The translations under genes and the position numbers were made by a program. A DNA stretch of 64,000 nt from Streptomyces formicae (GTDB lineage Bacteria > Actinomycetota > Actinomycetes > Streptomycetales > Streptomycetaceae), in NCBI RefSeq assembly GCF_022647665.1, contig NZ_CP071872.1, forward strand, positions 124,001-188,000, written 5' to 3'. Positions 1 through 9,355 of the stretch are shown here, piece by piece (positions within the stretch are counted from its first letter, which is position 1; each line of letters begins with the position of its first letter). Under the pieces are notes generated by a model. It made no database searches. It was not told the origin of the DNA and saw only the letters and a program-made list of their open reading frames with translations.

Positions 1-525
1 GAGGCGATGGGGCGGCGCGCCTTCGGGGCGGTCGAGGGCTTCATGCGCGGGACGACGCTCATCGCGCTCATCGACGCCGTCTGCATCACCATCGGCCTGC
101 TGGTCCTGCGCGTGCCCGGGGCCGTCGGCCTCGGGGCGCTCGTCTTCGTCTTCGCGTACATCCCCTACCTCGGCGCATTCATCTCCGGCTCGCTCGCCGT
201 CCTCGTCGCGCTCGCCGACCGCGGCTGGGTGATCGCGCTGTGGGCGCTCGGCGTCGTCCTCGCCGTGCAGGTGCTGGAGGGGCACATCCTCCAGCCGATG
301 ATCCAGAGCCGTACGGTCCAGATGCACCCCGCGATCATCCTGCTGGCGCTCACGGCGGGCGCGGGCCTCGCCGGGATCCTCGGCATGCTGCTCGCGGTGC
401 CCCTGACCGCCGCCGCCTTCGGCGTCATCGGTGAACTGCGCAAGCGCTACGCACCCGTCGGCGAGCCCACCGAGGGCCCCGGCGGCACCACCTCGGGACC
501 GCCGTCCGCCGGCCCCGGCTCGTAG
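1..525 (+). CDS. AI-2E family transporter, C-terminal fragment
   Basis: The reading frame is open from the first base, so the gene starts before the window; the ATG at 7 is internal. The visible part (about 174 residues) has several hydrophobic membrane segments, the sequence PYLGAFISG and the stretch VLEGHILQPMIQ, both typical of the AI-2E/PerM permease family. The last 25 residues are a Pro/Gly/Ser-rich tail. Family members are multi-pass inner-membrane proteins whose substrates are mostly unproven, so a quorum-signal role should not be assumed. Its 3' end overlaps the convergent phosphatase gene by about 79 bases. Confidence 0.85.
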   Translation, partial: EAMGRRAFGAVEGFMRGTTLIALIDAVCITIGLLVLRVPGAVGLGALVFVFAYIPYLGAFISGSLAVLVALADRGWVIALWALGVVLAVQVLEGHILQPMIQSRTVQMHPAIILLALTAGAGLAGILGMLLAVPLTAAAFGVIGELRKRYAPVGEPTEGPGGTTSGPPSAGPGS

Positions 526-2684
526 AGCTCGAACCAGATCGACTTGCCCTCGCCCCGCGGGTCCACGCCCCACACGTCTGCGAGCATCTCCATGAGCAGC
601 AGGCCGCGCCCGGACGAGGCCATCTCGCCGGGCCGCCGGCGGTGCGGCAGCTCGTCGCCGGCGTCCGAGACCTCCACGCGCAGCCGCCGGCTGCCGTGCT
701 CGCCCGCCGCCTCCGCCACCAGCAGGGCGTCGCCGTCGGTGTGCACGAGCACATTGGTGACCATCTCGGAGACCATCAGGACCGCAGCGTCGATCTGCTC
801 CGCGTCCGCCCAGTCGTGCAGCAGGTCGCGCAGATGCTGCCGGGCGATCGCGATCCGCTCCGGGTCGGCCTGGGCGACGGTGAGGGCCGTACGGCGCGGG
901 GCGCGCCGCGGCGGCCTGCCGTGCCGGGACAGGAGCAGGACGGCGATGTCGTCCTCGCGCCGGTCGGCGAGCGGGCCCGTCGTGTAGTGGGACGCCGGGC
1001 CGTGCACGGCCTGGACGAGCGCGTCGGCGAGCTTCTCCAGCTCCAGCGTCTCGCCGTCGTCGCGGTGGTCCTCCAGGACGGCGCGGATCCGCTCCCAGCC
1101 GCTGTCCAGGTCGTGCCCGCCGGTCTCCAGCAGCCCGTCCGTGCAGACCATGATCGTCTCGCCGGGCTCCAGCACGATCCGGGTGGTCGGGTAGTCGGTG
1201 TCGGGGTCGATGCCGAGCGGCAGCCCGCCGGCCGTGGGCCGCATGATGACCGTCCCGTCGGCCATCCGGATCGCCGGGTCGGGGTGCCCGGCCCGGGCGA
1301 TGTCGAGGGTGCCGGCCGCGGGATCGCACTCCAGATAGAGGCAGGTCGCGAAGCGCGGCCCGCTGAACGGGCCGACCGGGTCCCCGTCGTCGTACGTCTC
1401 GCTCTCCGCGTACTCGTGCAGCCCCACCAGGAAGCGCGAGGCGCGCGAGAGCACGGCGTCCGGGCGGTGCCCCTCGGAGGCGTACGCGCGCAGCGCGATC
1501 CGCAGCTGGCCCATCAGCCCGGCCGCCCGTACGTCGTGGCCCTGCACGTCCCCGATGACCAGTGCGATCCGGCCGGTCGGCAGCGGGATCAGGTCGTACC
1601 AGTCGCCGCCCACCTGGAGCCCGCCGCCGGTGGGCACGTACCGCGCCGCCACCGACATGCCCGGGATGCCGGGCCCCAGCGACGGCATCATCGAGCGCTG
1701 GAGACCACGCGACAGCTCCCGCTCGCTCTCCGCGACCCCGGCCCTGGCCAGCGCCTGCGCCAGCATCCGGGCGACGGTGCTGAGCACCGACCGCTCGTCC
1801 GGGGTGAAGGCGACGGGATGGCCGAAGGCCGCCATCCAGCAGCCCATCGTCCGTCCCGCGACGTTCAGCGGGACATAGGCCCAGGAGTGGCGCTTGTAGC
1901 GCTCGATCAGCGGCCACATGGCCGGGTAGCGCCTGCGGTACTCGGCGGGGGACGGGATGTAGAGCGCCCGACCGGTACGGATCACCTCGGCGGCCGGGTA
2001 CTCGGTGTCCAGCGGCATGTCGGCGAACGGGCCGCCGGCCGCCGGGTCGTACCCGTGCATGTCGAGGACGCGCAGCCGGTCGCCCTGGATCCCGAAGACG
2101 GCGAGCCCGTCCGGCGAGAAGCCCGGCATCGACAGGGAGGCGGCGACCCGCAGCACCTCGGCCGTGGACCGGGCTTCCGCCAGCGCCCACCCCGCGTCGA
2201 GCAGGAACGCCTCGCGGTTGCGGCGCCAGTCGCCGGTGACGGGGGTGCGCGCGGCGCTGGTGCCGGGCGGCGGCTCGGCGACCTCCTGGAGGGTGCCGGT
2301 GAGTTTGTAGTCGCCGCTCTCGACGACCGGCTTGGAGCGGCTGCGCACGGTGCGCAGCACCTGGCCCTCGGCGTCCACGACGCGCATCCGGGCCTCCGCG
2401 AGGGAGCCTTCTGCGGCCGCGAGCGTGACGATCCCGTAGATCTCGTTCCAGTCGACCGGGTGGAAGCGGCTGCGCACGGCGGCCTGGGAGAGGGTGAGGA
2501 ACCCGTTGCCCACCGCGCCTTCCCGGGGTTCGGAGTCCTCCGTCGGCAGCCCGAGCAGCCGGGCGGCCTCGGCGTCGAGGGTCACCGTCCCGGAGGCGTT
2601 GTCCCAGCTCCACACGCCGGTCGCAATCGCGGCCAGGACGTCCTCGGTGCGCATTTTCCTACTGTATTCACGTTGACGCGGCAT
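447..2684 (-). CDS. PAS/GAF SpoIIE-type serine phosphatase with ATPase domain
   Basis: A 745-residue multidomain signalling protein. In order: a PAS-like sensor (about 10-120), a GAF-like domain (about 160-320), a PP2C/SpoIIE phosphatase domain with GGDWYDL and IGDVQGHD carrying the metal-binding aspartates (about 340-570), and a C-terminal HATPase_c domain with the N-box EMVTN (about 615-715) like those of anti-sigma kinases. Such proteins act in partner-switching control of sigma factors in Streptomyces; the partner is unknown. The start at 2684 follows GGGAGG closely; ATG at 2654 (MRTEDVL) is an alternative. No anti-sigma or STAS gene lies next to it. Confidence 0.87.
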   Translation of the reverse strand: MPRQREYSRKMRTEDVLAAIATGVWSWDNASGTVTLDAEAARLLGLPTEDSEPREGAVGNGFLTLSQAAVRSRFHPVDWNEIYGIVTLAAAEGSLAEARMRVVDAEGQVLRTVRSRSKPVVESGDYKLTGTLQEVAEPPPGTSAARTPVTGDWRRNREAFLLDAGWALAEARSTAEVLRVAASLSMPGFSPDGLAVFGIQGDRLRVLDMHGYDPAAGGPFADMPLDTEYPAAEVIRTGRALYIPSPAEYRRRYPAMWPLIERYKRHSWAYVPLNVAGRTMGCWMAAFGHPVAFTPDERSVLSTVARMLAQALARAGVAESERELSRGLQRSMMPSLGPGIPGMSVAARYVPTGGGLQVGGDWYDLIPLPTGRIALVIGDVQGHDVRAAGLMGQLRIALRAYASEGHRPDAVLSRASRFLVGLHEYAESETYDDGDPVGPFSGPRFATCLYLECDPAAGTLDIARAGHPDPAIRMADGTVIMRPTAGGLPLGIDPDTDYPTTRIVLEPGETIMVCTDGLLETGGHDLDSGWERIRAVLEDHRDDGETLELEKLADALVQAVHGPASHYTTGPLADRREDDIAVLLLSRHGRPPRRAPRRTALTVAQADPERIAIARQHLRDLLHDWADAEQIDAAVLMVSEMVTNVLVHTDGDALLVAEAAGEHGSRRLRVEVSDAGDELPHRRRPGEMASSGRGLLLMEMLADVWGVDPRGEGKSIWFELYEPGPADGGPEVVPPGPSVGSPTGA

Positions 2685-2805
2685 TTACCTCCCGGCTCCG
2701 CCGCAGGGTCCGCGATCCCTGGCAGGGCCGGGGGATCCCGGCCCGGACGGTAACCTGGGTGGGTCTGCCCCCATCTCCATCGCGACGAAGACTGGATGAA
2801 CGACG

Positions 2806-4593
2806 ATGCATCGGTACAGGTCCCACACCTGCGGCCAGCTCCGCGCCTCTGACGTCGGCTCCGACGTCCGGCTGAGCGGCTGGCTGCACAATCGCCGAGA
2901 CCTGGGCGGCATCCTCTTCATCGATCTCCGCGACCACTACGGGCTCGTCCAGCTGGTGGCCCGCCCGGGCACCCCGGCGAACGAGGCGCTGAGCCACATC
3001 ACCAAGGAGTCCGCCGTCCGCATCGACGGCAAGGTCTCCGCCCGTGGCGCCGAGAACGTCAACCCGGAGCTGCCCACCGGCGAGATCGAGATCGAGGTCA
3101 CCGAGGTCGAGGTGCTCGGCGCCTCCGCCCAGGTGCCCTTCACGATCAACACGGACGACGGCGTCAACGAGGAGCGGCGCCTGGAGTACCGCTTCCTCGA
3201 CCTGCGCCGCGAGCGCATGCACCGCAACATCATGCTGCGCACCGCCGTCATCTCCGCCATCCGGCACAAGATGACCGCGCTCGGCTTCAACGAGATGGCC
3301 ACCCCGATCCTCACCGCGAGCTCGCCCGAGGGCGCCCGCGACTTCCTGGTGCCGTCGCGTCTGAACCCCGGCAAGTTCTACGCGCTGCCGCAGGCCCCGC
3401 AGCAGTTCAAGCAGCTGCTGATGATCGCGGGCTTCGACCGGTACTTCCAGATCGCGCCCTGCTTCCGCGACGAGGACGCCCGCGCCGACCGCTCGCCGGG
3501 CGAGTTCTACCAGCTCGACATCGAGATGTCCTTCGTCGAGCAGGAGGACGTCTTCCAGCCGGTCGAGAAGCTGATGACCGAGCTCTTCGAGGAGTTCGGT
3601 GGCGGCCGCCACGTCACCTCGCCGTTCCCGCGGATCCCGTTCCGCGAGGCGATGATGAAGTACGGCTCGGACAAGCCTGACCTGCGCGCCCAGCTGGAGC
3701 TCGTCGACATCAGCGACGTCTTCGAGGGCTCCGAGTTCAAGGCGTTCGCGGGCAAGCACGTGCGCGCCCTGCCGGTGCCGGGCGCCCAGGACCAGCCGCG
3801 GAAGTTCTTCGACCAGCTCGGCGAGTACGCGGTCGAGCAGGGCGCCAAGGGCCTCGCCTGGGTGCGCGTCGGCGACGACGGTGCGCTGTCCGGCCCGATC
3901 GCCAAGTTCCTCACCGAGGAGAACGTCAAGGTCCTCACCGAGCGCCTGGGCCTCAAGCCCGGCCACGCGGTGTTCTTCGGCGCCGGGGACTTCGAAGAGG
4001 TCTCCAAGATCATGGGCGCGGTGCGGGTGGAGGCCGCGCGCCGTGCGGGCCACTTCGAGGACAACGTCTTCCGTTTCTGCTGGATCGTCGACTTCCCGAT
4101 GTACGAGAAGGACGCCGAGACCGGAAAGATCGACTTCTCGCACAACCCGTTCTCGATGCCGCAGGGCGGCCTGGAGGCCCTGGAGACCCAGGACCCGCTG
4201 GACGTCCTCGGCTGGCAGTACGACATCGTCTGCAACGGCGTCGAGCTGTCCTCCGGCGCGATCCGTAACCACGAGCCCGAGATCATGTTCAAGGCGTTCG
4301 AGATCGCGGGCTACGACCGGGCGACCGTCGAGCACGAGTTCTCCGGCATGCTCCGCGCCTTCCAGTACGGCGCCCCGCCGCACGGCGGCATCGCCCCGGG
4401 CGTCGACCGCATCGTGATGCTGCTCGCCGACGAGCCGAACATCCGCGAGACGATCGCCTTCCCGCTCAACCAGAACGCGCAGGACCTGCTGATGGGCGCC
4501 CCGGCGGAGGTCGACGACGCCCGCCTCAAGGAGCTGCACATCAGCGTCTACAAGGGACCGGCGAAGCCGACGCCGTACAAGCCCACCAAGTGA
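2806..4593 (+). CDS. aspS: Aspartate--tRNA ligase
   Basis: A 595-residue class IIb aminoacyl-tRNA synthetase that charges tRNA-Asp in the cytoplasm. The N-terminal OB-fold anticodon-binding domain (about 1-105) includes [11 protein letters not shown]. The catalytic core has motif 2 around residues 220-228 (RDEDARADR) and motif 3 near 531 (GVDRIVML), with the GAD insertion of the long bacterial form between them. Length matches bacterial AspRS. The ATG at 2806 gives the conserved start [13 protein letters not shown] strong terminator follows at once, so it is probably monocistronic. Many actinobacteria lack AsnRS and use a non-discriminating AspRS with GatCAB; which type this is cannot be read here. 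Confidence 0.97.
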   Translation: MHRYRSHTCGQLRASDVGSDVRLSGWLHNRRDLGGILFIDLRDHYGLVQLVARPGTPANEALSHITKESAVRIDGKVSARGAENVNPELPTGEIEIEVTEVEVLGASAQVPFTINTDDGVNEERRLEYRFLDLRRERMHRNIMLRTAVISAIRHKMTALGFNEMATPILTASSPEGARDFLVPSRLNPGKFYALPQAPQQFKQLLMIAGFDRYFQIAPCFRDEDARADRSPGEFYQLDIEMSFVEQEDVFQPVEKLMTELFEEFGGGRHVTSPFPRIPFREAMMKYGSDKPDLRAQLELVDISDVFEGSEFKAFAGKHVRALPVPGAQDQPRKFFDQLGEYAVEQGAKGLAWVRVGDDGALSGPIAKFLTEENVKVLTERLGLKPGHAVFFGAGDFEEVSKIMGAVRVEAARRAGHFEDNVFRFCWIVDFPMYEKDAETGKIDFSHNPFSMPQGGLEALETQDPLDVLGWQYDIVCNGVELSSGAIRNHEPEIMFKAFEIAGYDRATVEHEFSGMLRAFQYGAPPHGGIAPGVDRIVMLLADEPNIRETIAFPLNQNAQDLLMGAPAEVDDARLKELHISVYKGPAKPTPYKPTK

Positions 4594-4601
4594 GGCCGTG
4601 A

Positions 4602-4638
4602 GAAGGGGCCCGGAACCGTTCAGGTTCCGGGCCCCTTC
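4602..4638 (+). terminator. Strong hairpin after aspS
   Basis: A perfect 16-bp inverted repeat (4602-4617 and 4623-4638, arm GAAGGGGCCCGGAACC) with a 5-base loop lies 8 bases after the aspS stop. There is no long T-tract, as is common in Streptomyces. Confidence 0.85.
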
Positions 4639-4776
4639 GGCGTTCGACCGCGTCCTTCGGCGTTCTTCCGCGTTCATTTCGTGCTCCTTCCGAGTCGTTC
4701 GCGCCGGGCACGCCGACGGCGGGCCCTGTCAGCGGGAAGGGACACGACCGGTGACGGACCACGAGAGGACCGCGGA

Positions 4777-5532
4777 GTGCTGAGCACCCTACTGACCAGA
4801 GCAGCGGCGGCACGGCCCGCCGCCGTACTGCTGGCCGCCGTACTGCTGCTCGCGGGCTGCGCGAAGCCCGCGGAGCCACCGCCGCCGGCCCCCGGGCCGG
4901 ACCTGCCGACGAAGATCGTGCGGGCCGGGCCCGCGGAGATCCCCGGGCTCGGCCCGGGCACCCGCCGCCTCATCCCGGACGGCACCTCCCAGGCCGTCGT
5001 CGTCACCGGCGAGGACGCGGACTCCAGCAACTCCGAGGTCGTCCTGTACGAGCGCGATCCGGGGCGGGGCTGGCGTGCCGTCGTCGGGCCCTGGCCGGCC
5101 CACAACGCGCTCAAGGGCTGGACCGACGAGCACTGGGCCGGCGACAACCGCTCGCCGACCGGGGTCTTCGGCCTCACCGACGCGGGCGGCCGGCTGCCCG
5201 ACCCCGGCACGAAGCTCCCGTACCACGAGTCCCCGTCGCTGTTCACCGTGACCGGCACCGGCTTCCTGGGCGAGCCGCTGGAGGGCTCGTTCGACTACGT
5301 CGTGGCCATCAACTACAACCGCCGGCCAGGCACGTCCCCGCTCTACGACGAGGGCACCCGCCCCATGGGCTGGGACCGTGGCGGCGGCGTCTGGTTCCAT
5401 GTCGACCACGACGGGCCCACGCAGGCGTGCGTTTCGTTGGAGCTGGACCAGATGCGGGAACTGCTGCTGTGGCTGGACCCGAAGAGCGATCCGGTGGTGG
5501 TGATGGGGGACGGGAAGTCACTGGCGCGCTGA
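4777..5532 (+). CDS. L,D-transpeptidase-family lipoprotein
   Basis: Probable secreted lipoprotein of about 251 residues. The GTG at 4777 is preferred over the GTG at 4681 because GAGAGGA sits 7 bases upstream and it places a clean signal peptide at the N-terminus, ending in lipobox LLAGC. The C-terminal part carries VWFHVDHDGPTQACVSL, which matches the H...(S/T)xxC(V/I) active-site pattern of YkuD/ErfK L,D-transpeptidases; the Cys would be the nucleophile. Such enzymes make 3-3 crosslinks in peptidoglycan. The usual HG and SxGC spacing is somewhat altered, so it may be a divergent member of the fold. It is flanked by hairpins and so probably transcribed alone. Confidence 0.78.
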   Translation: MLSTLLTRAAAARPAAVLLAAVLLLAGCAKPAEPPPPAPGPDLPTKIVRAGPAEIPGLGPGTRRLIPDGTSQAVVVTGEDADSSNSEVVLYERDPGRGWRAVVGPWPAHNALKGWTDEHWAGDNRSPTGVFGLTDAGGRLPDPGTKLPYHESPSLFTVTGTGFLGEPLEGSFDYVVAINYNRRPGTSPLYDEGTRPMGWDRGGGVWFHVDHDGPTQACVSLELDQMRELLLWLDPKSDPVVVMGDGKSLAR

Positions 5533-5537
5533 CGCAC

Positions 5538-5573
5538 GAAGGGCCCGGGAACCGCAAGGTCCCCGGGCCCTTC
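5538..5573 (+). terminator. Hairpin after the L,D-transpeptidase gene
   Basis: Inverted repeat with GAAGGGCCCGGG on the left and CCCGGGCCCTTC on the right, separated by a short partly paired loop, 5 bases after the stop codon. Confidence 0.8.
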
Positions 5574-5617
5574 ACGGCCGTCGTCGCTCCCGCACCGCTA
5601 CTGCGCGGGCTCTCCTC

Positions 5618-5733
5618 GCCTCAGTCCTTCTTCGGCTCTTCCAAGCGCGGACTGTGTCTTCTGGGGGGCGACCCCCAGACCCCCGTGTGTTCCCGCGCCG
5701 GCCTCAGTCCCTCTTCGGCTCTTCCAAGCGCGG
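5618..5733. repeat. Duplicated 33-bp 3' end of metG
   Basis: Bases 5701-5733, covering the stop and last codons of metG, recur at 5618-5650 with 32 of 33 bases identical. The outer copy would encode the tail RLEEPKKD and the inner, real tail reads RLEEPKRD. The 83-bp offset is not a multiple of three. Between the copies is a G/C palindromic spacer (GGGGGG...CCCCC). Confidence 0.9.
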
Positions 5734-7332
5734 GAACAGCACCGCGCCCTTGGTGACCGTCGAACCGGCCGGGAGCCGGCCCCAGTCCGCCGCGTCCTGG
5801 ACCCGCTGGCCCGCCAGGGCGCCGAGCGACGCCTCCGCGCCAAGGGAGTCCCACAGCTTCTGCGAGGTGTCCGGCATGACCGGGTTCAGCAGCACCGCCA
5901 CGGCCCGCAGGGACTCCGCCGCCGTGTACAGGATCGTCGCGAGGCGGGCCCGGCCCTCCTCTGATTCGTCCTTGGCGACCCTCCACGGCTCCTGCTCCGT
6001 GATGTAGCCGTTGACCTGCTTCACGAAGTCGAAGACCGCCAGGATGCCGCCCTGGAAGTCCAGCTCCTCGCCGATCTTCCGGTCGGCCTCGGCGACGGCC
6101 TTCGCCAGACCCTCGTGGACCGCCTTCTCGGCCTCGCCGCTCGCCGTCGCCTCCGGGAGCGCCCCGCCGAAGTACTTGCCGACCATCGCGGCGACGCGCG
6201 AGGCGAGGTTGCCGTAGTCGTTGGCGAGCTCGCTCGTGTAGCGGGCGGTGAAGTCCTCCCACGAGAACGAGCCGTCCTGGCCGAACGCGATCGCGCGCAG
6301 GAAGTACCAGCGGTACGCGTCCACGCCGAAGTGCGAGGTCAGGTCCTGCGGCTTGATGCCCGTCAGGTTCGACTTCGACATCTTCTCGCCGCCGACCATC
6401 AGCCAGCCGTTGGCGGCGACCTTGCCGGGCACCGGCAGGCCCTGCGCCATCAGCATCGCGGGCCAGATGATCGCGTGGAAGCGGAGGATGTCCTTGCCGA
6501 CGAGGTGCACGTTCGCCGGGAAGGTCTCCTCGAACTTCGCCGGGTTCTCGTTGTAGCCGACCGCCGTCGCGTAGTTGAGCAGGGCGTCGACCCACACGTA
6601 GATGACGTGCTTCTCGTCCCACGGGATCGGGATGCCCCAGTCGAACGTCGACCGGGAGATCGACAGGTCCTGAAGGCCCTGCTTGACGAAGTTCACGACC
6701 TCGTTGCGGGCGGACTCGGGCTGGATGAAGCCGGGGTTCTCGGCGTAGAACTCCAGCAGCTTCGGGCCGTACTCGCTGAGCTTGAAGAAGTAGTTCTCCT
6801 CCTTGAGGATCTCCACCGGCTTCTTGTGCACGGGGCACAGCTTCTGCCCGGCGAACTCACCCTCGCCGTCCAGCAGCTCGCCGGGGAGCTTGTACTCCTC
6901 GCAGCCCACGCAGTACGGGCCCTCGTACCCGCCCTTGTAGATCTCGCCCTTGTCGTACAGGTCCTGCACGAACTCCTGGACGCGGTCCGTGTGGCGCTTC
7001 TCCGTCGTACGGATGAAGTCGTCGTTCGCGATCTCCAGGTGCTCCCAGAGGGGCTTCCACGCCTCCTCCACGAGCTTGTCGCACCACTCCTGCGGGGTGA
7101 CGCCGTTCGCCTCCGCGGTGCGCATGATCTTCTGACCGTGCTCGTCCGTGCCGGTGAGGTACCACACCTTCTCGCCGCGCTGACGGTGCCAGCGCGTGAG
7201 CACGTCGCCTGCGACGGTCGTATAGGCGTGGCCCAGGTGAGGAGCGTCGTTGACGTAGTAGATGGGGGTCGATACGTAGAAAGCCTTCACGCCTTCGCTC
7301 GCCCCCTGCTTCTCGGATCCAGTGGCCGCCAT
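5704..7332 (-). CDS. metG: Methionine--tRNA ligase
   Basis: A 542-residue class I synthetase that charges tRNA-Met. The HIGH-type signature HLGH is at residues 32-35 and KMSKS near 315. The connective-peptide insert keeps CVGC and CPVH, a partly degenerate zinc-knuckle. It is the short form lacking the C-terminal dimer/tRNA-binding domain found in E. coli MetRS. The ATG at 7332 leaves about 14 residues before the conserved FYVSTPIYYVN start. The gene ends in a tail (RLEEPKRD) that is duplicated just downstream in the DNA. Confidence 0.96.
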   Translation of the reverse strand: MAATGSEKQGASEGVKAFYVSTPIYYVNDAPHLGHAYTTVAGDVLTRWHRQRGEKVWYLTGTDEHGQKIMRTAEANGVTPQEWCDKLVEEAWKPLWEHLEIANDDFIRTTEKRHTDRVQEFVQDLYDKGEIYKGGYEGPYCVGCEEYKLPGELLDGEGEFAGQKLCPVHKKPVEILKEENYFFKLSEYGPKLLEFYAENPGFIQPESARNEVVNFVKQGLQDLSISRSTFDWGIPIPWDEKHVIYVWVDALLNYATAVGYNENPAKFEETFPANVHLVGKDILRFHAIIWPAMLMAQGLPVPGKVAANGWLMVGGEKMSKSNLTGIKPQDLTSHFGVDAYRWYFLRAIAFGQDGSFSWEDFTARYTSELANDYGNLASRVAAMVGKYFGGALPEATASGEAEKAVHEGLAKAVAEADRKIGEELDFQGGILAVFDFVKQVNGYITEQEPWRVAKDESEEGRARLATILYTAAESLRAVAVLLNPVMPDTSQKLWDSLGAEASLGALAGQRVQDAADWGRLPAGSTVTKGAVLFPRLEEPKRD

Positions 7333-7419
7333 GGTCGAAATCCTAACGGCCGACGGAAGATCGACTCACACGCGCGAGACGGGCCCCGGGCCGGGCGGGC
7401 CCGCCTCGCGCGATGGCGA

Positions 7420-9075
7420 TCAGTTGTCGCGGCTGCCGAGCCACCCCGGGAAGCGGGCGAGGAGCCCCTGGTACAGCTCGTCGTCGGTGAGCTCGCGGGG
7501 GTCGGGGCCGGCGTGGAAGAACGCGGCGTTGCCGGCGGCCTCGTCGGCGTCGAGCTTGCGCAGGAAGTCGAAGCCCTTGGCCTCGTACTCGCCGAACGCC
7601 ACGAACTGCCAGAAGAACGGCTTGCCGGCCGTGTCCGCGAGAGCCTGCCTGGCGGGCTGCTTCGCGTCGGGCGCCCCGTCCGTCTGGAAGACGACGAGGG
7701 CGGGGCCTTCGGCGCCGGACTTCTCGTAGTGCTCGACGACCTCCTCGACGGCGCGGTGGTAGCTGGTGCGCCCCATGTGCCCGGCCGCGGCGTGCATCTC
7801 GTCGATCCGGCCCTCGTGGTCGGCGAGGGTCAGCTCCCCGGTGCCGTCGATGTCGGTCGAGAAGAACACGACGTGCACGGTGGCGGCCTCGTCGAGATGC
7901 GCGGCGAGGGCGAGCACCTGCTCGCCTAGCTGCTGGGCGCTGCCGTCCTTGTAGTACGACCGCATCGATCCGGACCGGTCCAGCACCAGGTAGACCCGGG
8001 CCCGCGCCCCTGCGGCCCCGGCGTCCTTGAGGACGGTGCCCGCGGCCTTGTACGCCCCTACGAGCCCTGCGGCCCGCGCCTTGAGCCGCGCGAGCGAGTA
8101 GGCGGGCTTGCCGTCCCCGGCCGCGACCGGCTCGCCCGCGGCGGGCGTGGCCTCGGCGGTGTCCTGCTCTCCGGTGCCGGGTGCGGGCACCTCGGCCTCG
8201 GCGGTGTCCGTCGCCTGGGCGGGCTCGGCGGCGTCGCCGCGCTGCTCAGGGATCCCGGTCGCGGCGGGTGCCTCGTCGGTGTGGGTGGTGTGGGTGGTGT
8301 CGACAGCGCCGACCACGGGCTCGGCGGTGTCCTGCTCTCCGGTGCCGGGCGCGGGCATCTCGGCCTCGGCGGTGTCCGTCGCCTGGGCGGGCTCGGTGGC
8401 GTCGCCGCGCTGCTCAGGGATTCCGGTCGCGGCGGGTGCCTCGTCGGTGGTTGCCGTCGCCGGCTCGGCCTCGGCGGCCTCGGCGGCCTCGGCGGCCGGG
8501 GCGTCGTGCGCGGCGGGCGTGGCCTCGGCGGTGGATGCCTCGTCTCCGTCAGTCGTGTCGCTCTCGGCGTCCTGGGCCGTGGTCGCCACCGGTGCGGCCT
8601 CGGCGGGCTCGTCTGCGGCGGGCGCGGTCTCGGCGTCTGCGGAGGCGGTCCGGTCACCGGCGGGCTCGGTCGCGCTTTCGGCGGCTGTCGGCGCCTCGTC
8701 GGTGCTGACGTCCGCCGCAGGCGCCTCGGTGGTCGGTTCGTCACCGGCGGTGTCCGCCGCGGCGACTTCGCCCGCGGCCGCGGCCTTGTCGGCGTCCGCC
8801 TGGGCCGCAGACGCGGTCTCCGCCGCCTGGGCGGGCTCGTCGGCGGCGGTGGAGGCCGAGGTCGTCGATTCCGAGCGCGCCGACGGGATCGTCGGCTTCG
8901 GCGCCGGGGCGTCGAAGGCCGCGGCCACGAGGTCGGCCGCGCGGTCCTCGGGGGAGGGCGCCTCGGCCTGGGGCGGGACGGCGGCGGCGGTGGAGGTCGT
9001 CGTCGGGGCCGCCGGGGACGACGGCTCCGTACGCTCGCGTCCAAACACCTTGCGCAGCAAGCTCCGAATGCCCAT
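7420..9075 (-). CDS. VWA (TerF-like) domain protein with Ala/Glu/Thr-rich linker
   Basis: A protein of about 551 residues. The ATG at 9075 ([14 protein letters not shown]) has AAAGG upstream; a longer frame reaches 9147. The first ~330 residues are a low-complexity Ala/Thr/Glu/Pro-rich region containing a near-perfect duplicated 43-residue block. The C-terminal ~220 residues form a von Willebrand A domain with a MIDAS motif DRSGSM (about 364-369), and it resembles the VWA domains of TerF/TerY-type tellurium-resistance and stress proteins. No other ter genes are adjacent. Role unknown; metal-dependent protein interaction is the family expectation. Confidence 0.78.
   Translation of the reverse strand: MGIRSLLRKVFGRERTEPSSPAAPTTTSTAAAVPPQAEAPSPEDRAADLVAAAFDAPAPKPTIPSARSESTTSASTAADEPAQAAETASAAQADADKAAAAGEVAAADTAGDEPTTEAPAADVSTDEAPTAAESATEPAGDRTASADAETAPAADEPAEAAPVATTAQDAESDTTDGDEASTAEATPAAHDAPAAEAAEAAEAEPATATTDEAPAATGIPEQRGDATEPAQATDTAEAEMPAPGTGEQDTAEPVVGAVDTTHTTHTDEAPAATGIPEQRGDAAEPAQATDTAEAEVPAPGTGEQDTAEATPAAGEPVAAGDGKPAYSLARLKARAAGLVGAYKAAGTVLKDAGAAGARARVYLVLDRSGSMRSYYKDGSAQQLGEQVLALAAHLDEAATVHVVFFSTDIDGTGELTLADHEGRIDEMHAAAGHMGRTSYHRAVEEVVEHYEKSGAEGPALVVFQTDGAPDAKQPARQALADTAGKPFFWQFVAFGEYEAKGFDFLRKLDADEAAGNAAFFHAGPDPRELTDDELYQGLLARFPGWLGSRDN
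8152..8449. repeat. 130-bp direct repeat inside the VWA gene
   Basis: Bases 8152-8281 and 8320-8449 are nearly identical, differing at only a handful of positions. The 168-bp offset is a multiple of three, so the repeat keeps frame and encodes the duplicated block beginning [15 protein letters not shown]. Confidence 0.9.
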
Positions 9076-9238
9076 GGGCGAGGCCTTTCGCGTGAATTGG
9101 GTGCAATCCATGTCCGGTCCAGTGCGCCGGGGGCGGCAGCCCCGCATCGCCGGCCACGACGGACACGTAAGGTTAGCGGCCGCCCGTTGCTCAGCTCAGC
9201 AACCCCCTCCGGTGTCAAGACCGCCCCGGTCGACCCGC

Positions 9239-9260
9239 ATTCATCCCTCGTTCATTTGTC
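9239..9260 (+). promoter_or_regulatory. PHO-box-like direct repeats upstream of phoX
   Basis: Two adjacent 11-bp units, ATTCATCCCTC and GTTCATTTGTC, match the (G/A)TTCAYYYxxx direct-repeat pattern bound by the Streptomyces phosphate-starvation regulator PhoP. They lie about 96 bases before the phoX start in the same orientation. Confidence 0.65.
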
Positions 9261-9355
9261 CGCCGCCGCAGTGCACATGTGTGCGCCTAGCGTCACCGCC
9301 GGACGTATTCCGACACAATGTCGGCGCGGGGTGCGCCGAAGGGGATGGGGAAGAA

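Noticed and set aside
642..2753. A 703-codon plus-strand frame opposite the phosphatase gene
   Set aside because: Shadow frame of the SpoIIE-type gene; Arg/Gly/Val-biased and without domains.
5650..5700. Insertion-sequence end between the metG repeats
   Set aside because: No transposase and no matching terminal repeats; only a short GC hairpin is seen.
8108..9355. N-terminal extension of phoX into the VWA gene region
   Set aside because: The frame is open upstream but encodes Ala/Ser-rich antisense of the VWA gene; the Tat signal and ribosome-binding context support GTG 9356.
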